From NCBI GenBank assembly GCA_007126175.1, contig SLBU01000065.1, forward strand, positions 1-5,764: DNA of 5,764 bases, given 5' to 3'. Numbering within the stretch: the first letter of the stretch is position 1; the number at the start of each line of letters is the position of its first letter. The position numbers were made by a program, and so were the translations under genes. The notes beneath the pieces are model-generated. The model was not told the DNA's origin. It did no database searches and saw only the letters and a list, made by a program, of their open reading frames with translations. The stretch is from Kiritimatiellia bacterium. GTDB lineage: Bacteria > Verrucomicrobiota > Kiritimatiellia > UBA8416. This document shows positions 1 through 5,764 of this stretch, in pieces.

Positions 1-281
1 AGCAGCCAGCACCAGAAACTTCGTCGATGTGCCCTTGACGGATTTTTAGGCCCGCCTTCAAAACGTTGGATCCCACTAGAATACTGCGCCACCAACTCGT
101 CACAGTCCAAATCTACGTCCCAGGGCAAGCCGGGTCAATCGAATTCATCTGCGATTTGTTGCACGGCCCGCCACCTGCCGATCCCGACCTCTTGAGAGTC
201 GGCGCGGAATACGAGTTTGAAAAACATGAAGTTACAGCCCCTTGCATCTCGCCGCTCTTTGCTTTCGGCCTGATTCCTGAT
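1..281. other. Unassigned flank downstream of the GH95 gene
   Basis: No gene could be assigned with confidence. A plus-strand frame is open from 39 to 350 (first possible start TTG at 66) and runs 69 bases into the convergent GH95 gene. The minus strand is open in the exactly opposite, codon-aligned frame. That minus frame continues past the GH95 stop to a TGA at 135-137, and then stays open to the window edge. It includes a 30-codon ATG frame at 135-227, preceded by AGGGG. At most one of the two can be real, and the tails of both look like protein. This would fit a decayed gene or non-coding DNA. A weak 5-bp stem (CCGAC/GTCGG, 184-202) has no T-run, so it is not a convincing terminator for the GH95 gene. 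Confidence 0.4.
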
Positions 282-2642
282 TTACGACTGTTTCGCAGTG
301 ACCGGCTGCGCCTGTTTTTCAAAATCAGAGTAATCAAGTTTGACTTCTGATCCCGGCTCCAGCTCAATGTCGTGCTTGTTGCCGGCATAGACAACAGGAA
401 CTTTGCCTGCCGCATTTTTTCCCGCCGTGATCACGGCGGATGTCAGTTTCCCGTCTTTCCATGCGATATCAACCGTACAGTCGCCCCGCGCTCTCAGCCC
501 TTTTACATGTCCATCAGGCCAATCCTGCGGCAGTGCGGGCAGCAGTTTGATCTCATCATTGTGACTATGCAGCAGCATCTCGGCAATCGCCGCTGTCGCC
601 CCGAAATTCCCATCGATCTGGAAGGGTGGATGACGATCCCACAGGTTGTCATATGTGGATAGCTGCAAGATCTTGATCAGGTTGTCATACGCATTAGCAC
701 CATCTGAAAGCCGCGCAAACATACCGATGGTCCAGGCCCGGCTCCAGCCTGTGCCTGCGCCCCCTTTCGCAAGCCTTCCTTCGATCGATTTCATAACCGC
801 GTCACGCATCTGCGGATCTCGATCCAGATTGATCTGCGTGCCGGGATACGCGCCCAGCACATGCGATATATGGCGATGTCCAGGCTCACTTTCCTGGAAA
901 GGCAGACGCCATTCCATTAAACGTCCGTCTTCTGCCACTTTGGGCCTGTACACTTTCGGCATGATATCCCTGATATGCTTGACAAACGGATCCTCATGCT
1001 TGCCCAGCGCCTCAGCCGCCTCAAGATAGTCGCTGAAAACCTGCAGGATCATGTACTGGTCAAAGGTACAACCGGCAGAAAGTGATGCGCGCTGCTCCTG
1101 ACCGTCTTTATCTTGGTAGAGAAAAGTGTTTTCGGGCGAGCAGGCCGGACGCGACATCAACATGCCCGGCTTCGGCCCCGGTATCAGCCATGAGTCTACA
1201 AACTCGGTTGATGCGGTCAGAATATCCCAGTTTTCTTCAAGAAACGACTTATCCAGATTGTACCGGTAATGCTCCAGAATATGCATTGTCATCCACTGTC
1301 CGCCAAAAAACGAACCACCCCAGTAGGCTCGGATGGACATGATCGCGGCATGGGCCCAGATGTCTGACGCATGCCCCATGCACCAGCCCTTCATGCCCAG
1401 CCGCTCAGCCATCACTTTGCCGTTCGGCTGGAAATAGCGGATCAACGCAAACAGCGAGTTGTGCATTTCAGGAAGATTGCATGACTCGGCCGGCCAGTAG
1501 TTCATCTGGATATTGATGTTCAGATGATAGTCAGAGCCCCATGGTGCCCTCATGTGCGGGTTCCAGATGCCCTGCAGGTTGGCGGGGAATGTTCCCGGCC
1601 GACTGCTGGCAATCAGCAGATAACGACCGAATTGGAAATAGGTCTCGATGAGCTCAGGATCATCCAGGCTGCCGTCCTTGATTCTTTTCAAGCGAACCCT
1701 GGTCGGGCTCTTCAACACTTCTGCCGATGTGGCGCCAAAGTCAACATCAACCCTGTCGAAATATTTGCGATGCTCCGCGATTGCCCTCTGCTCCACATCC
1801 TCGGCGCTTTGGCCATTGAGCTTATCCAAATCAGCTAATGCTTTCGTCTGCCACCCCTCAGCCAGTTTGGCTGAGCTGTCCTTCATATTGAAGTCTGTAG
1901 CCGCAGAAACATAAATGGTCACTTCATCCGAATCGTTGACCACGATCGCATTATCGACCGTTTTAGACTTTGCGGCGGGCAGAACCCGAACACGCCCGAC
2001 ATACTTCGTGGCGTTATTGCCTGATGCGGCTGCGACCTTGACGAGATCAGCACCTTCCGCAACCGCCCCGTCCAGCGAGATTCTCAGGCCAACCTTGCCG
2101 GTCGCTGATATTCTTATCGCGATAACATCATCAGCCCCGGCAGCAAAAACCTTCTGCGTGATTCTGGTGCCATCGGCCAGACTGTACAGATTTTTTGCGA
2201 CCCCTGTTTTCAGATCCAGCTCCCGGCGCATTTCCTTAAGTGCTTCGCAGTCGGTATATTCGATCTTCAGCCAGCCAAGCAGCTGGTAGCCGCTGGGCTC
2301 TCTTCTATTTTGAATGTGATCTTGAAAATACGCATCAGCCCCGGCATAATCGCCAGCTGCTTCCAGCTTCCTTATTTCCTCAAGGTGCTCATACGAACCT
2401 TCGTCCATGACCATTCGGTCGGAGTTCCTGCTCCAGATAGTTTCCTCGTTCAGCAGAATCTTTTCCGCTGGAAAATTACCAAACGGCATTGCCCCCAATC
2501 GCCCGTTGCCTACAGGATACGCAACGTCCCATTGATCGCCCGCAGGTTTGTCGTCCCAGATGACCAGATCCGAGCCCCTGGCTTCCGCCTGATTAAACGC
2601 TGCACAAATAATACCGGCCAACATGATCGCTGATTTTTTCAT
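282..2642 (-). CDS. Secreted GH95 family glycoside hydrolase (alpha-L-fucosidase type)
   Basis: This 786-residue enzyme is predicted to hydrolyse terminal alpha-L-fucosidic (possibly alpha-L-galactosidic) linkages with inversion, acting outside the cytoplasm. Residues 1-21 form a signal peptide: MKK, then a hydrophobic core, then a likely cut after AEA. C13 is not in a proper lipobox, so it is unlikely to be a lipoprotein. An N-terminal beta-sandwich domain follows (about 27-270), with the family hallmark [11 protein letters not shown] at 42-52 and LNEETIW at 64-70. The (alpha/alpha)6 catalytic barrel spans about 290-690, and a small beta domain ends the protein. Known GH95 catalytic positions are present by motif: Asn375 and Asn377 in [14 protein letters not shown], the acid Glu504 in SPEN, and Asp677 in QIDGNFG. 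The length is normal and no frame break is seen. The ATG at 2642 is preceded by GGGGGTAGG and places the signal peptide at residue 1. The substrate could be fucosylated glycan or plant or algal polysaccharide; the sequence does not decide. Confidence 0.96.
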   Translation of the reverse strand: MKKSAIMLAGIICAAFNQAEARGSDLVIWDDKPAGDQWDVAYPVGNGRLGAMPFGNFPAEKILLNEETIWSRNSDRMVMDEGSYEHLEEIRKLEAAGDYAGADAYFQDHIQNRREPSGYQLLGWLKIEYTDCEALKEMRRELDLKTGVAKNLYSLADGTRITQKVFAAGADDVIAIRISATGKVGLRISLDGAVAEGADLVKVAAASGNNATKYVGRVRVLPAAKSKTVDNAIVVNDSDEVTIYVSAATDFNMKDSSAKLAEGWQTKALADLDKLNGQSAEDVEQRAIAEHRKYFDRVDVDFGATSAEVLKSPTRVRLKRIKDGSLDDPELIETYFQFGRYLLIASSRPGTFPANLQGIWNPHMRAPWGSDYHLNINIQMNYWPAESCNLPEMHNSLFALIRYFQPNGKVMAERLGMKGWCMGHASDIWAHAAIMSIRAYWGGSFFGGQWMTMHILEHYRYNLDKSFLEENWDILTASTEFVDSWLIPGPKPGMLMSRPACSPENTFLYQDKDGQEQRASLSAGCTFDQYMILQVFSDYLEAAEALGKHEDPFVKHIRDIMPKVYRPKVAEDGRLMEWRLPFQESEPGHRHISHVLGAYPGTQINLDRDPQMRDAVMKSIEGRLAKGGAGTGWSRAWTIGMFARLSDGANAYDNLIKILQLSTYDNLWDRHPPFQIDGNFGATAAIAEMLLHSHNDEIKLLPALPQDWPDGHVKGLRARGDCTVDIAWKDGKLTSAVITAGKNAAGKVPVVYAGNKHDIELEPGSEVKLDYSDFEKQAQPVTAKQS

Positions 2643-2663
2643 CCTACCCCCCCATTCATCCTT
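2643..2663 (-). promoter_or_regulatory. GH95 leader end with G7 run and ribosome binding region
   Basis: Reading on the minus strand, AAGGATG (2663-2657) is followed by a run of seven G (2653-2647), TAGG, and the start codon. The GGTAGG part is purine-rich but very close to the ATG. The better AAGG lies about 17 bases upstream, which is too far for ordinary Shine-Dalgarno spacing. The ATGs inside this stretch are out of frame with the hydrolase. Initiation strength is therefore unclear, and the G run is the oddest feature of the leader. Confidence 0.45.
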
Positions 2664-2700
2664 ACCAGTTTAGTCACACATTCATACGAGTAATTCGTGG

Positions 2701-2737
2701 ATTGTAACGAATATAAAGACCTAACACAAGAGTTCAA
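2701..2737 (-). promoter_or_regulatory. Overlapping sigma70-like promoter candidates for the GH95 gene
   Basis: Two sigma70-like hexamer pairs overlap on the minus strand. The first is TTGAAC (2737-2732) with a 16-base spacer and TATATT (2715-2710). The second is TTGTGT (2729-2724) with a 17-base spacer and TACAAT (2706-2701). Either gives an untranslated leader of roughly 50-60 bases before the ATG at 2642. A 6-bp inverted repeat, ATTCGT/ACGAAT (2693-2698 and 2707-2712), straddles the -10 region and could serve as an operator. If the organism belongs to Bacteroidota, its promoter consensus differs and these matches would mean less. Confidence 0.4.
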
Positions 2738-2886
2738 ACATGTCATTTAGGCCAGTTGTCGCGGTTTTTGTTAGCCGTACGCGGACACATATGTCTATTT
2801 CTGTTTCTCATTGTCGTCCTTTACCACCTGTATCCATTGCCCTACGGTTTCGCCCAGTCACGCAAGCACCAGTCTACACAATCTTC

Positions 2887-3243
2887 TCATGCGCCTTTTG
2901 TTTGCAGCATATCCCCTCTGCATTCGCATTGCAGCCATGCCAGATAGTCTGGCAGGCCAGCGGTTATCGGCAGACAGATGATTTCCGGGCACTCATAGGG
3001 GTGAATTTTCCGGATCAGGGACTCGACCTCGGGATAGCTTTCGGTCGTGGTCTTGATCAGCGCCAGGGTTTCCTGATCGTGATGGACTTCGCCCTGCCAG
3101 CGGTAGGCACTGGAGATTGGCAACGTCTGGATGCATCCCGCCAGCCGCGCGTCGAGCAACTCCTCCGTAATCCGCCGGGCGGTGTTCTTGTCCGGGAATG
3201 TTGTCATCACCATGCAGGCATCGGCATTCATGGGCATCAGCAT
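2887..3243 (-). CDS. cutA: CutA-family divalent cation tolerance protein
   Basis: This is a small cytoplasmic protein of 118 residues, against a usual 105-115. It is expected to form the ferredoxin-like trimer of the CutA1/PII-like fold. The family was linked to copper and other divalent metal tolerance in E. coli, but its molecular role is still unsettled. Family signatures are all present: the first strand and TTFPD at 11-18, the LAGCIQ segment at 34-39, SAYRWQGE at 45-52, the LALIKT strand at 60-65, HPYECPEII at 81-89, and the YLAWL end at 100-104. The first in-frame ATG (3243) is chosen. Met3, Met5 and Met11 are alternatives, and none has a clear ribosome binding site, so the first ten residues are uncertain. 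The gene lies 244 bases upstream of the GH95 gene on the same strand and is divergent from glgB. The gap is too long to assume an operon with the hydrolase. Confidence 0.95.
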   Translation of the reverse strand: MLMPMNADACMVMTTFPDKNTARRITEELLDARLAGCIQTLPISSAYRWQGEVHHDQETLALIKTTTESYPEVESLIRKIHPYECPEIICLPITAGLPDYLAWLQCECRGDMLQTKGA

Positions 3244-3246
3244 AAG

Positions 3247-3261
3247 TTTTCATGATGAAAA
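3247..3261. promoter_or_regulatory. Perfect 15-bp palindrome next to the cutA start
   Basis: The sequence TTTTCATGATGAAAA is a perfect 7+1+7 inverted repeat ending four bases from the cutA start codon. The one-base centre makes an RNA hairpin unlikely without opening inner pairs, so a DNA-binding site for a dimeric regulator is the better reading. The position would suit repression of cutA. It lies about 175 bases from the glgB start. No binding protein can be named from the sequence. Confidence 0.35.
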
Positions 3262-3344
3262 GACAAGCACCGAAACGCGGAATTTATTTGTCGATTGTCA
3301 AGGGTCGAGCCGCCCCTCAGCCCTTCCCCGGCATCCGAATCCTC

Positions 3345-3374
3345 TCGACAATCCGGATGGCGTAGTCATAGTAT
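3345..3374 (+). promoter_or_regulatory. Weak sigma70-like promoter candidate for glgB
   Basis: TCGACA (3345-3350, five of six matches to the -35 consensus) is followed after 18 bases by TAGTAT (3369-3374, four of six matches to the -10 consensus). Transcription would begin near 3381 and leave a leader of about 55 bases. That leader contains a 5-bp GC-rich stem, GGCGC-GATG-GCGCC, at 3383-3396. It is the best promoter pair I could find in the cutA-glgB gap, but it is not strong. Confidence 0.25.
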
Positions 3375-3435
3375 GCCCCGTGGGCGCGATGGCGCCGTAG
3401 CAACCGTATCAAATTGTAGAGCAGGCACGATAACA

Positions 3436-5490
3436 ATGGCGCCAAACGAAAACAGCTTTTCTCCTTCCTTCTGCGATCAGGATCGCTACCTTGATCCGTT
3501 TCGCGCGCAGATGGAAGCCTTGTGGCGCCATACGCAGGCCGTCGCCGACCGGCTGACGGGCGGGGGTACGCTTGCGCTGGACCGCTTTGCGGCGGCACAC
3601 GAGTATTATGGTTTGCACGCCACCCCCGAGGGCTGGGTGATCCGCGAGTGGGCGCCGATGGCAACAGCGATCTATCTAGTGGGCGATTTCAACGACTGGC
3701 ACGCCAGTGACGCCTGTGCACTCAAGCGCATGAACGATCAGGGCGACTGGGAATTACAGCTACCACTCGACACACTCCAACATGGACAGCATTACAAATT
3801 CCGGATGCATTGGGCCGATGGTGCTGGTGACCGGATTCCGGCTTATGCCCGGCGCGTCGTCCAGGATCCCGCATCCCTTGTGTTCAGTGCCCAGGTCTGG
3901 GCTCCCGACAAGCCGTATCAGTGGCAACACCCCGTACCGCCAAAACCCGAATTCTTTTCGATCTACGAATGCCATGTGGGCATGGCGCAGGAGGACCCCA
4001 AGGTAGGAACCTACGAGGAATTCCGTAGCCGGACCCTGCCCCGCATCAAGGCAGCCGGCTACAACACGATCCAGATCATGGCCATCCAGGAGCACCCCTA
4101 CTATGGATCCTTCGGCTACCATGTATCGAGTTTCTTTGCCCCCTCCTCCCGCTTCGGCACCCCCGAGGAATTGATGGCCTTGATCGATGCGGCCCATGGC
4201 ATGGGTCTGTATGTCATCATCGATCTTGTGCACTCGCACGCTGTTGCCAACGAGGTCGAAGGCCTCTCCCGCTTCGATGGTTCCCCCTACCAATATTTCC
4301 ACGATGGCCCCTTGGGACATCACCCCGCCTGGGGCTCGCGCTGCTTCGACTATGGCAAACCCCAAGTCCTGCATTTCCTGCTCTCGAATTGTCGCTACTG
4401 GATCGATGCCTTCCAGGTGGATGGCTTCCGCTTCGATGGCATCACAAGCATGCTATACACACACCGTGGACTCGGTACCGCCTTCGCGACCTACCAGGAT
4501 TACTTCAACGGCGATCTCGATGCGGATGCCGTGGCCTATCTGACGTTGGCCAACAAATTGATCCATGAGGTCAAACCCGACGCCATCACGGTGGCCGAGG
4601 ATGTCAGCGGCTTGCCCGGACTGGCCGCCCCCCTGGACCAGGGCGGCTGCGGATTTGACTTCCGCCTCGGGATGGGCCTGCCTGATGCCTGGTTCGAATT
4701 GATCCGAAAACAAAAGGATGAGGATTGGAGCATGGCGCACCTCTTTCGCTTCCTCACGGATCGCCGCAAGGAAGAAAAAACCGTCAGCTATGTCGAAAGC
4801 CACGACCAGGCGATTGTCGGCGACAAGACACTCGCCTTCGAATTGATGGATGCCGAAATGTATGGGCAGATGAACAAGGCGACCCAGAACCTGATCGTGG
4901 ATCGTGGTGTGGCCCTGCACAAGATGATTCGCCTGATTACGGCAGTTACGGCCAATGGGGGCTATCTCAACTTCATGGGCAACGAATTCGGACATCCCGA
5001 ATGGATCGACTTCCCGCGCGAAGGCAATGGCTGGTCGTATCATTATGCCCGCCGCCAATGGAGCCTGCGCGATAACCCCGATCTACGCTATCATGCTCTC
5101 GCTGCATTCGATGCCGGCATGCTCACCTGCCTGCACACACCACCACCCCTGCACCAGCAGGCCCCCCGCATGATCACGGCTCACGACGGCGACAAGGTAC
5201 TGGCCTTTGCCCGTGACCCCTATATTTTCGTCTTCAACTTCCACCCGGATCAATCCTTTACCGATTATGGGATCCCGGCCGCCCCCGGATCATGGGAGAT
5301 TGTTTTGGATAGCGATGAAACCACCTTCGGCGGCTTCGGGCGCATCGCGCCCGGACAACGCATTGCCGCACAACCGATCGCCGTCACCCCCGAAACCACC
5401 GTCAGCATGATCCACCTCTACCTGCCCAGCCGCACGGCCCTCGTCCTGCGCCGCGCAACAGCCACCTCGGACACATCAAAAAGGGCATAG
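3436..5490 (+). CDS. glgB: Glycogen branching enzyme, GH13 subfamily 8 (eukaryote-type)
   Basis: This cytoplasmic enzyme (1,4-alpha-glucan branching enzyme, 684 residues) cuts alpha-1,4 glucan chains and rejoins the fragment by an alpha-1,6 bond in glycogen synthesis. A CBM48 domain lies at about 60-150 (WAPMATAIYLVGDFNDWH). The catalytic barrel starts near IYECHVGMA at 176 and shows all four GH13 regions: DLVHSH 263-268, DGFRFD ending in nucleophile Asp334, VAEDVSG with acid Glu388, and ESHDQ with Asp457. A beta domain follows (HDGDKVLAF from 583, VFNFHPDQS). The wording (SMLYTHRG, YLNFMGNEFGHPEW, YHYARRQW) matches animal, fungal and plant enzymes rather than the usual E. coli-type GlgB, and the length is close to human GBE1. 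The frame is open back to a TTG at 3295, but the ATG at 3436 is chosen: homology with eukaryotic enzymes begins about 16 residues later (YLDPFRAQME), and GCAGG lies 10 bases upstream. Residues before it look non-conserved. No break or missing catalytic residue is seen. Confidence 0.96.
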   Translation: MAPNENSFSPSFCDQDRYLDPFRAQMEALWRHTQAVADRLTGGGTLALDRFAAAHEYYGLHATPEGWVIREWAPMATAIYLVGDFNDWHASDACALKRMNDQGDWELQLPLDTLQHGQHYKFRMHWADGAGDRIPAYARRVVQDPASLVFSAQVWAPDKPYQWQHPVPPKPEFFSIYECHVGMAQEDPKVGTYEEFRSRTLPRIKAAGYNTIQIMAIQEHPYYGSFGYHVSSFFAPSSRFGTPEELMALIDAAHGMGLYVIIDLVHSHAVANEVEGLSRFDGSPYQYFHDGPLGHHPAWGSRCFDYGKPQVLHFLLSNCRYWIDAFQVDGFRFDGITSMLYTHRGLGTAFATYQDYFNGDLDADAVAYLTLANKLIHEVKPDAITVAEDVSGLPGLAAPLDQGGCGFDFRLGMGLPDAWFELIRKQKDEDWSMAHLFRFLTDRRKEEKTVSYVESHDQAIVGDKTLAFELMDAEMYGQMNKATQNLIVDRGVALHKMIRLITAVTANGGYLNFMGNEFGHPEWIDFPREGNGWSYHYARRQWSLRDNPDLRYHALAAFDAGMLTCLHTPPPLHQQAPRMITAHDGDKVLAFARDPYIFVFNFHPDQSFTDYGIPAAPGSWEIVLDSDETTFGGFGRIAPGQRIAAQPIAVTPETTVSMIHLYLPSRTALVLRRATATSDTSKRA
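5481..5485 (+). promoter_or_regulatory. Ribosome binding site ahead of the 24-codon frame
   Basis: AAGGG lies inside the last codons of glgB, seven bases before the ATG at 5493. This is the best Shine-Dalgarno match and spacing I saw in the window, and it supports translational coupling of the small frame to glgB. Its location inside coding DNA means it could also be chance. Confidence 0.4.
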
Positions 5491-5492
5491 CC

Positions 5493-5508
5493 ATGTCGCT
5501 CGCGACAT
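5493..5508 (+). repeat. Inverted repeat over the start of the small frame
   Basis: ATGTCGCTCGCGACAT is a perfect inverted repeat of 7 bp around two central bases. As RNA it would form a 6-bp stem with a CUCG loop. It includes the start codon of the 24-codon frame just after glgB. There is no T-run after it, so it is not a standard intrinsic terminator. It could gate translation of the small frame, slow 3' decay of the glgB message, or be a protein-binding site. Confidence 0.4.
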
Positions 5509-5567
5509 CGCTGCTGATGTTTGCCCTACTGTCCCTGACGTTTGTCGCGTTTAAGCACGTTGAGTGA
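5493..5567 (+). CDS. Possible 24-residue hydrophobic membrane peptide after glgB
   Basis: This short frame starts two bases after the glgB stop and ends at TGA 5565-5567. After MSLATS, residues 7-20 are almost wholly hydrophobic (LLMFALLSLTFVAF), and the peptide ends KHVE. That pattern fits one membrane-spanning helix with a short charged tail. Support comes from AAGGG at 5481-5485 with a seven-base spacer and the tight coupling to glgB. Against it are the tiny size, the lack of any family I recognise, and a 6-bp stem that would bury the start codon. I assign no function. It may be a real small protein or a chance frame. Confidence 0.35.
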   Translation: MSLATSLLMFALLSLTFVAFKHVE

Positions 5568-5576
5568 CTCCCAAAG

Positions 5577-5647
5577 TCTGTCCCCTCCTTCACAGAGCGA
5601 AGCGGTGCGACTTACTTGCGTACGTGTCCACTTTATTGTTGGACAGA
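5577..5647. repeat. Segment bounded by 7-bp inverted repeats
   Basis: TCTGTCC at 5577-5583 is the exact reverse complement of GGACAGA at 5641-5647, enclosing a 71-base segment between glgB and the antitoxin gene. Inside it, TGTCCA (5625-5630) and TGGACA (5640-5645) form a second inverted repeat with a nine-base loop, four bases beyond the antitoxin stop. No T-run follows on either strand, so terminator function is doubtful. The layout could be a short REP- or MITE-like element, or the scar of a mobile element, but seven-base repeats also arise by chance. Confidence 0.3.
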
Positions 5648-5649
5648 AC

Positions 5650-5764
5650 TCAAGATGCCCATTTCATATCTAATTTACGATGGTGCTCGACACAGTCACG
5701 CAGGTACAGATTGATAAGGTTCTGGTAAGGAATTCCCGATTCCTCTGCCAAGTCCTTAAAATAC
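5650..5764 (-). CDS. C-terminal end of a CopG-type (ribbon-helix-helix) antitoxin, partial
   Basis: Only the last 37 codons lie in the window; the gene continues beyond the right edge. The visible residues run from YFKDLAEES through GIPYQNLINLYLRDC to MKWAS and a TGA at 5650-5652. The pattern FKxLAEExGIPYQxLINLYLRDC is typical of CopG-family antitoxins of type II toxin-antitoxin modules. The GIPYQ turn and LINLYL helix match the second half of the ribbon-helix-helix fold; the DNA-contacting strand would lie upstream. Such antitoxins bind and neutralise a partner toxin, often of the BrnT/RelE type, and repress their own operon. The toxin gene is usually next door and would be outside this window. 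The family call is confident from the motif. The toxin partner is inference. Confidence 0.85.
   Translation of the reverse strand, partial: YFKDLAEESGIPYQNLINLYLRDCVEHHRKLDMKWAS

Noticed and set aside
2756..2947. 63-codon plus-strand frame with a hydrophobic stretch near its start
   Set aside because: It starts at TTG, overlaps the 3' end of cutA by 61 bases, and the hydrophobic run comes from a T-rich intergenic stretch. No ribosome binding site or conservation can be shown.
2993..3253. 86-codon minus-strand frame from an ATG ten bases upstream of the cutA start
   Set aside because: It overlaps cutA in another frame and its protein is low-complexity and unlike any family. cutA has full family motifs.
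2740..3255. 171-codon plus-strand frame from ATG 2740
   Set aside because: About two thirds of it is the opposite strand of cutA, and the protein has no recognisable domain.
3295..3435. N-terminal extension of the branching enzyme from a TTG at 3295 (or ATG at 3373)
   Set aside because: The added 47 residues are Ser/Arg/Pro-rich and unlike any branching enzyme, overlap the promoter candidate, and start at a poor codon. Family similarity begins shortly after the ATG at 3436.
3760..4374. 204-codon minus-strand frame inside glgB, and a similar 201-codon one at 4453-5058
   Set aside because: Both are antisense shadows of a codon-biased, GC-rich gene with a clear catalytic protein on the plus strand.
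5625..5645. Intrinsic terminator for the antitoxin gene or for glgB
   Set aside because: The stem is only 6 bp and no T-run follows on either strand, so it is kept only as an inverted repeat.
1..5764. CRISPR array, tRNA, rRNA, complete insertion sequence or prophage genes
   Set aside because: No regularly spaced direct repeats, no cloverleaf or rRNA-like segment, and no transposase, integrase or phage structural protein in any frame.

Overview
The window reads as ordinary bacterial chromosome: three complete, intact protein genes, the 3' end of a fourth, and short intergenic gaps with several small inverted repeats. The branching enzyme belongs to the eukaryote-type GH13 subfamily 8. To my knowledge, among bacteria this type occurs mainly in Bacteroidota and in the Planctomycetota-Verrucomicrobiota-Kiritimatiellota-Lentisphaerota group. 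Together with a secreted GH95 fucosidase and moderately high GC, this points to a polysaccharide-degrading member of those phyla. That is inference from gene content, not a taxonomic call.

Layout. Positions 1-281 hold no gene I can assign, only conflicting open frames. Positions 282-2642 (minus) encode a secreted GH95 alpha-L-fucosidase-type hydrolase with its catalytic residues present. Positions 2643-2886 are a leader and promoter gap with overlapping sigma70-like promoter candidates and a poly-G run beside the start codon. Positions 2887-3243 (minus) encode CutA. Positions 3244-3435 form a divergent intergenic region between cutA and glgB; it contains a perfect 15-bp palindrome next to the cutA start and several stem-forming repeats. 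Positions 3436-5490 (plus) encode a complete GH13_8 glycogen branching enzyme. A 24-codon hydrophobic reading frame follows after 2 bases (5493-5567), with a good ribosome binding site. Positions 5568-5649 hold nested short inverted repeats. Positions 5650-5764 (minus) are the C-terminal end of a CopG-type antitoxin; the rest of that gene, and probably a toxin partner, lie beyond the window.

How the genes relate. The fucosidase removes terminal fucose from external glycans, and the branching enzyme builds storage glycogen inside the cell. Both concern carbohydrate, but they lie on opposite strands with cutA between them, so nothing shows a shared operon. I see no transporter, sulfatase, sugar kinase or other glycogen gene in the window. 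I did not find a convincing new multi-gene system. The items most worth a second look are the tiny membrane-type frame coupled to glgB, the antitoxin tail, the palindrome at cutA, and the repeat-bounded segment between glgB and the antitoxin gene.
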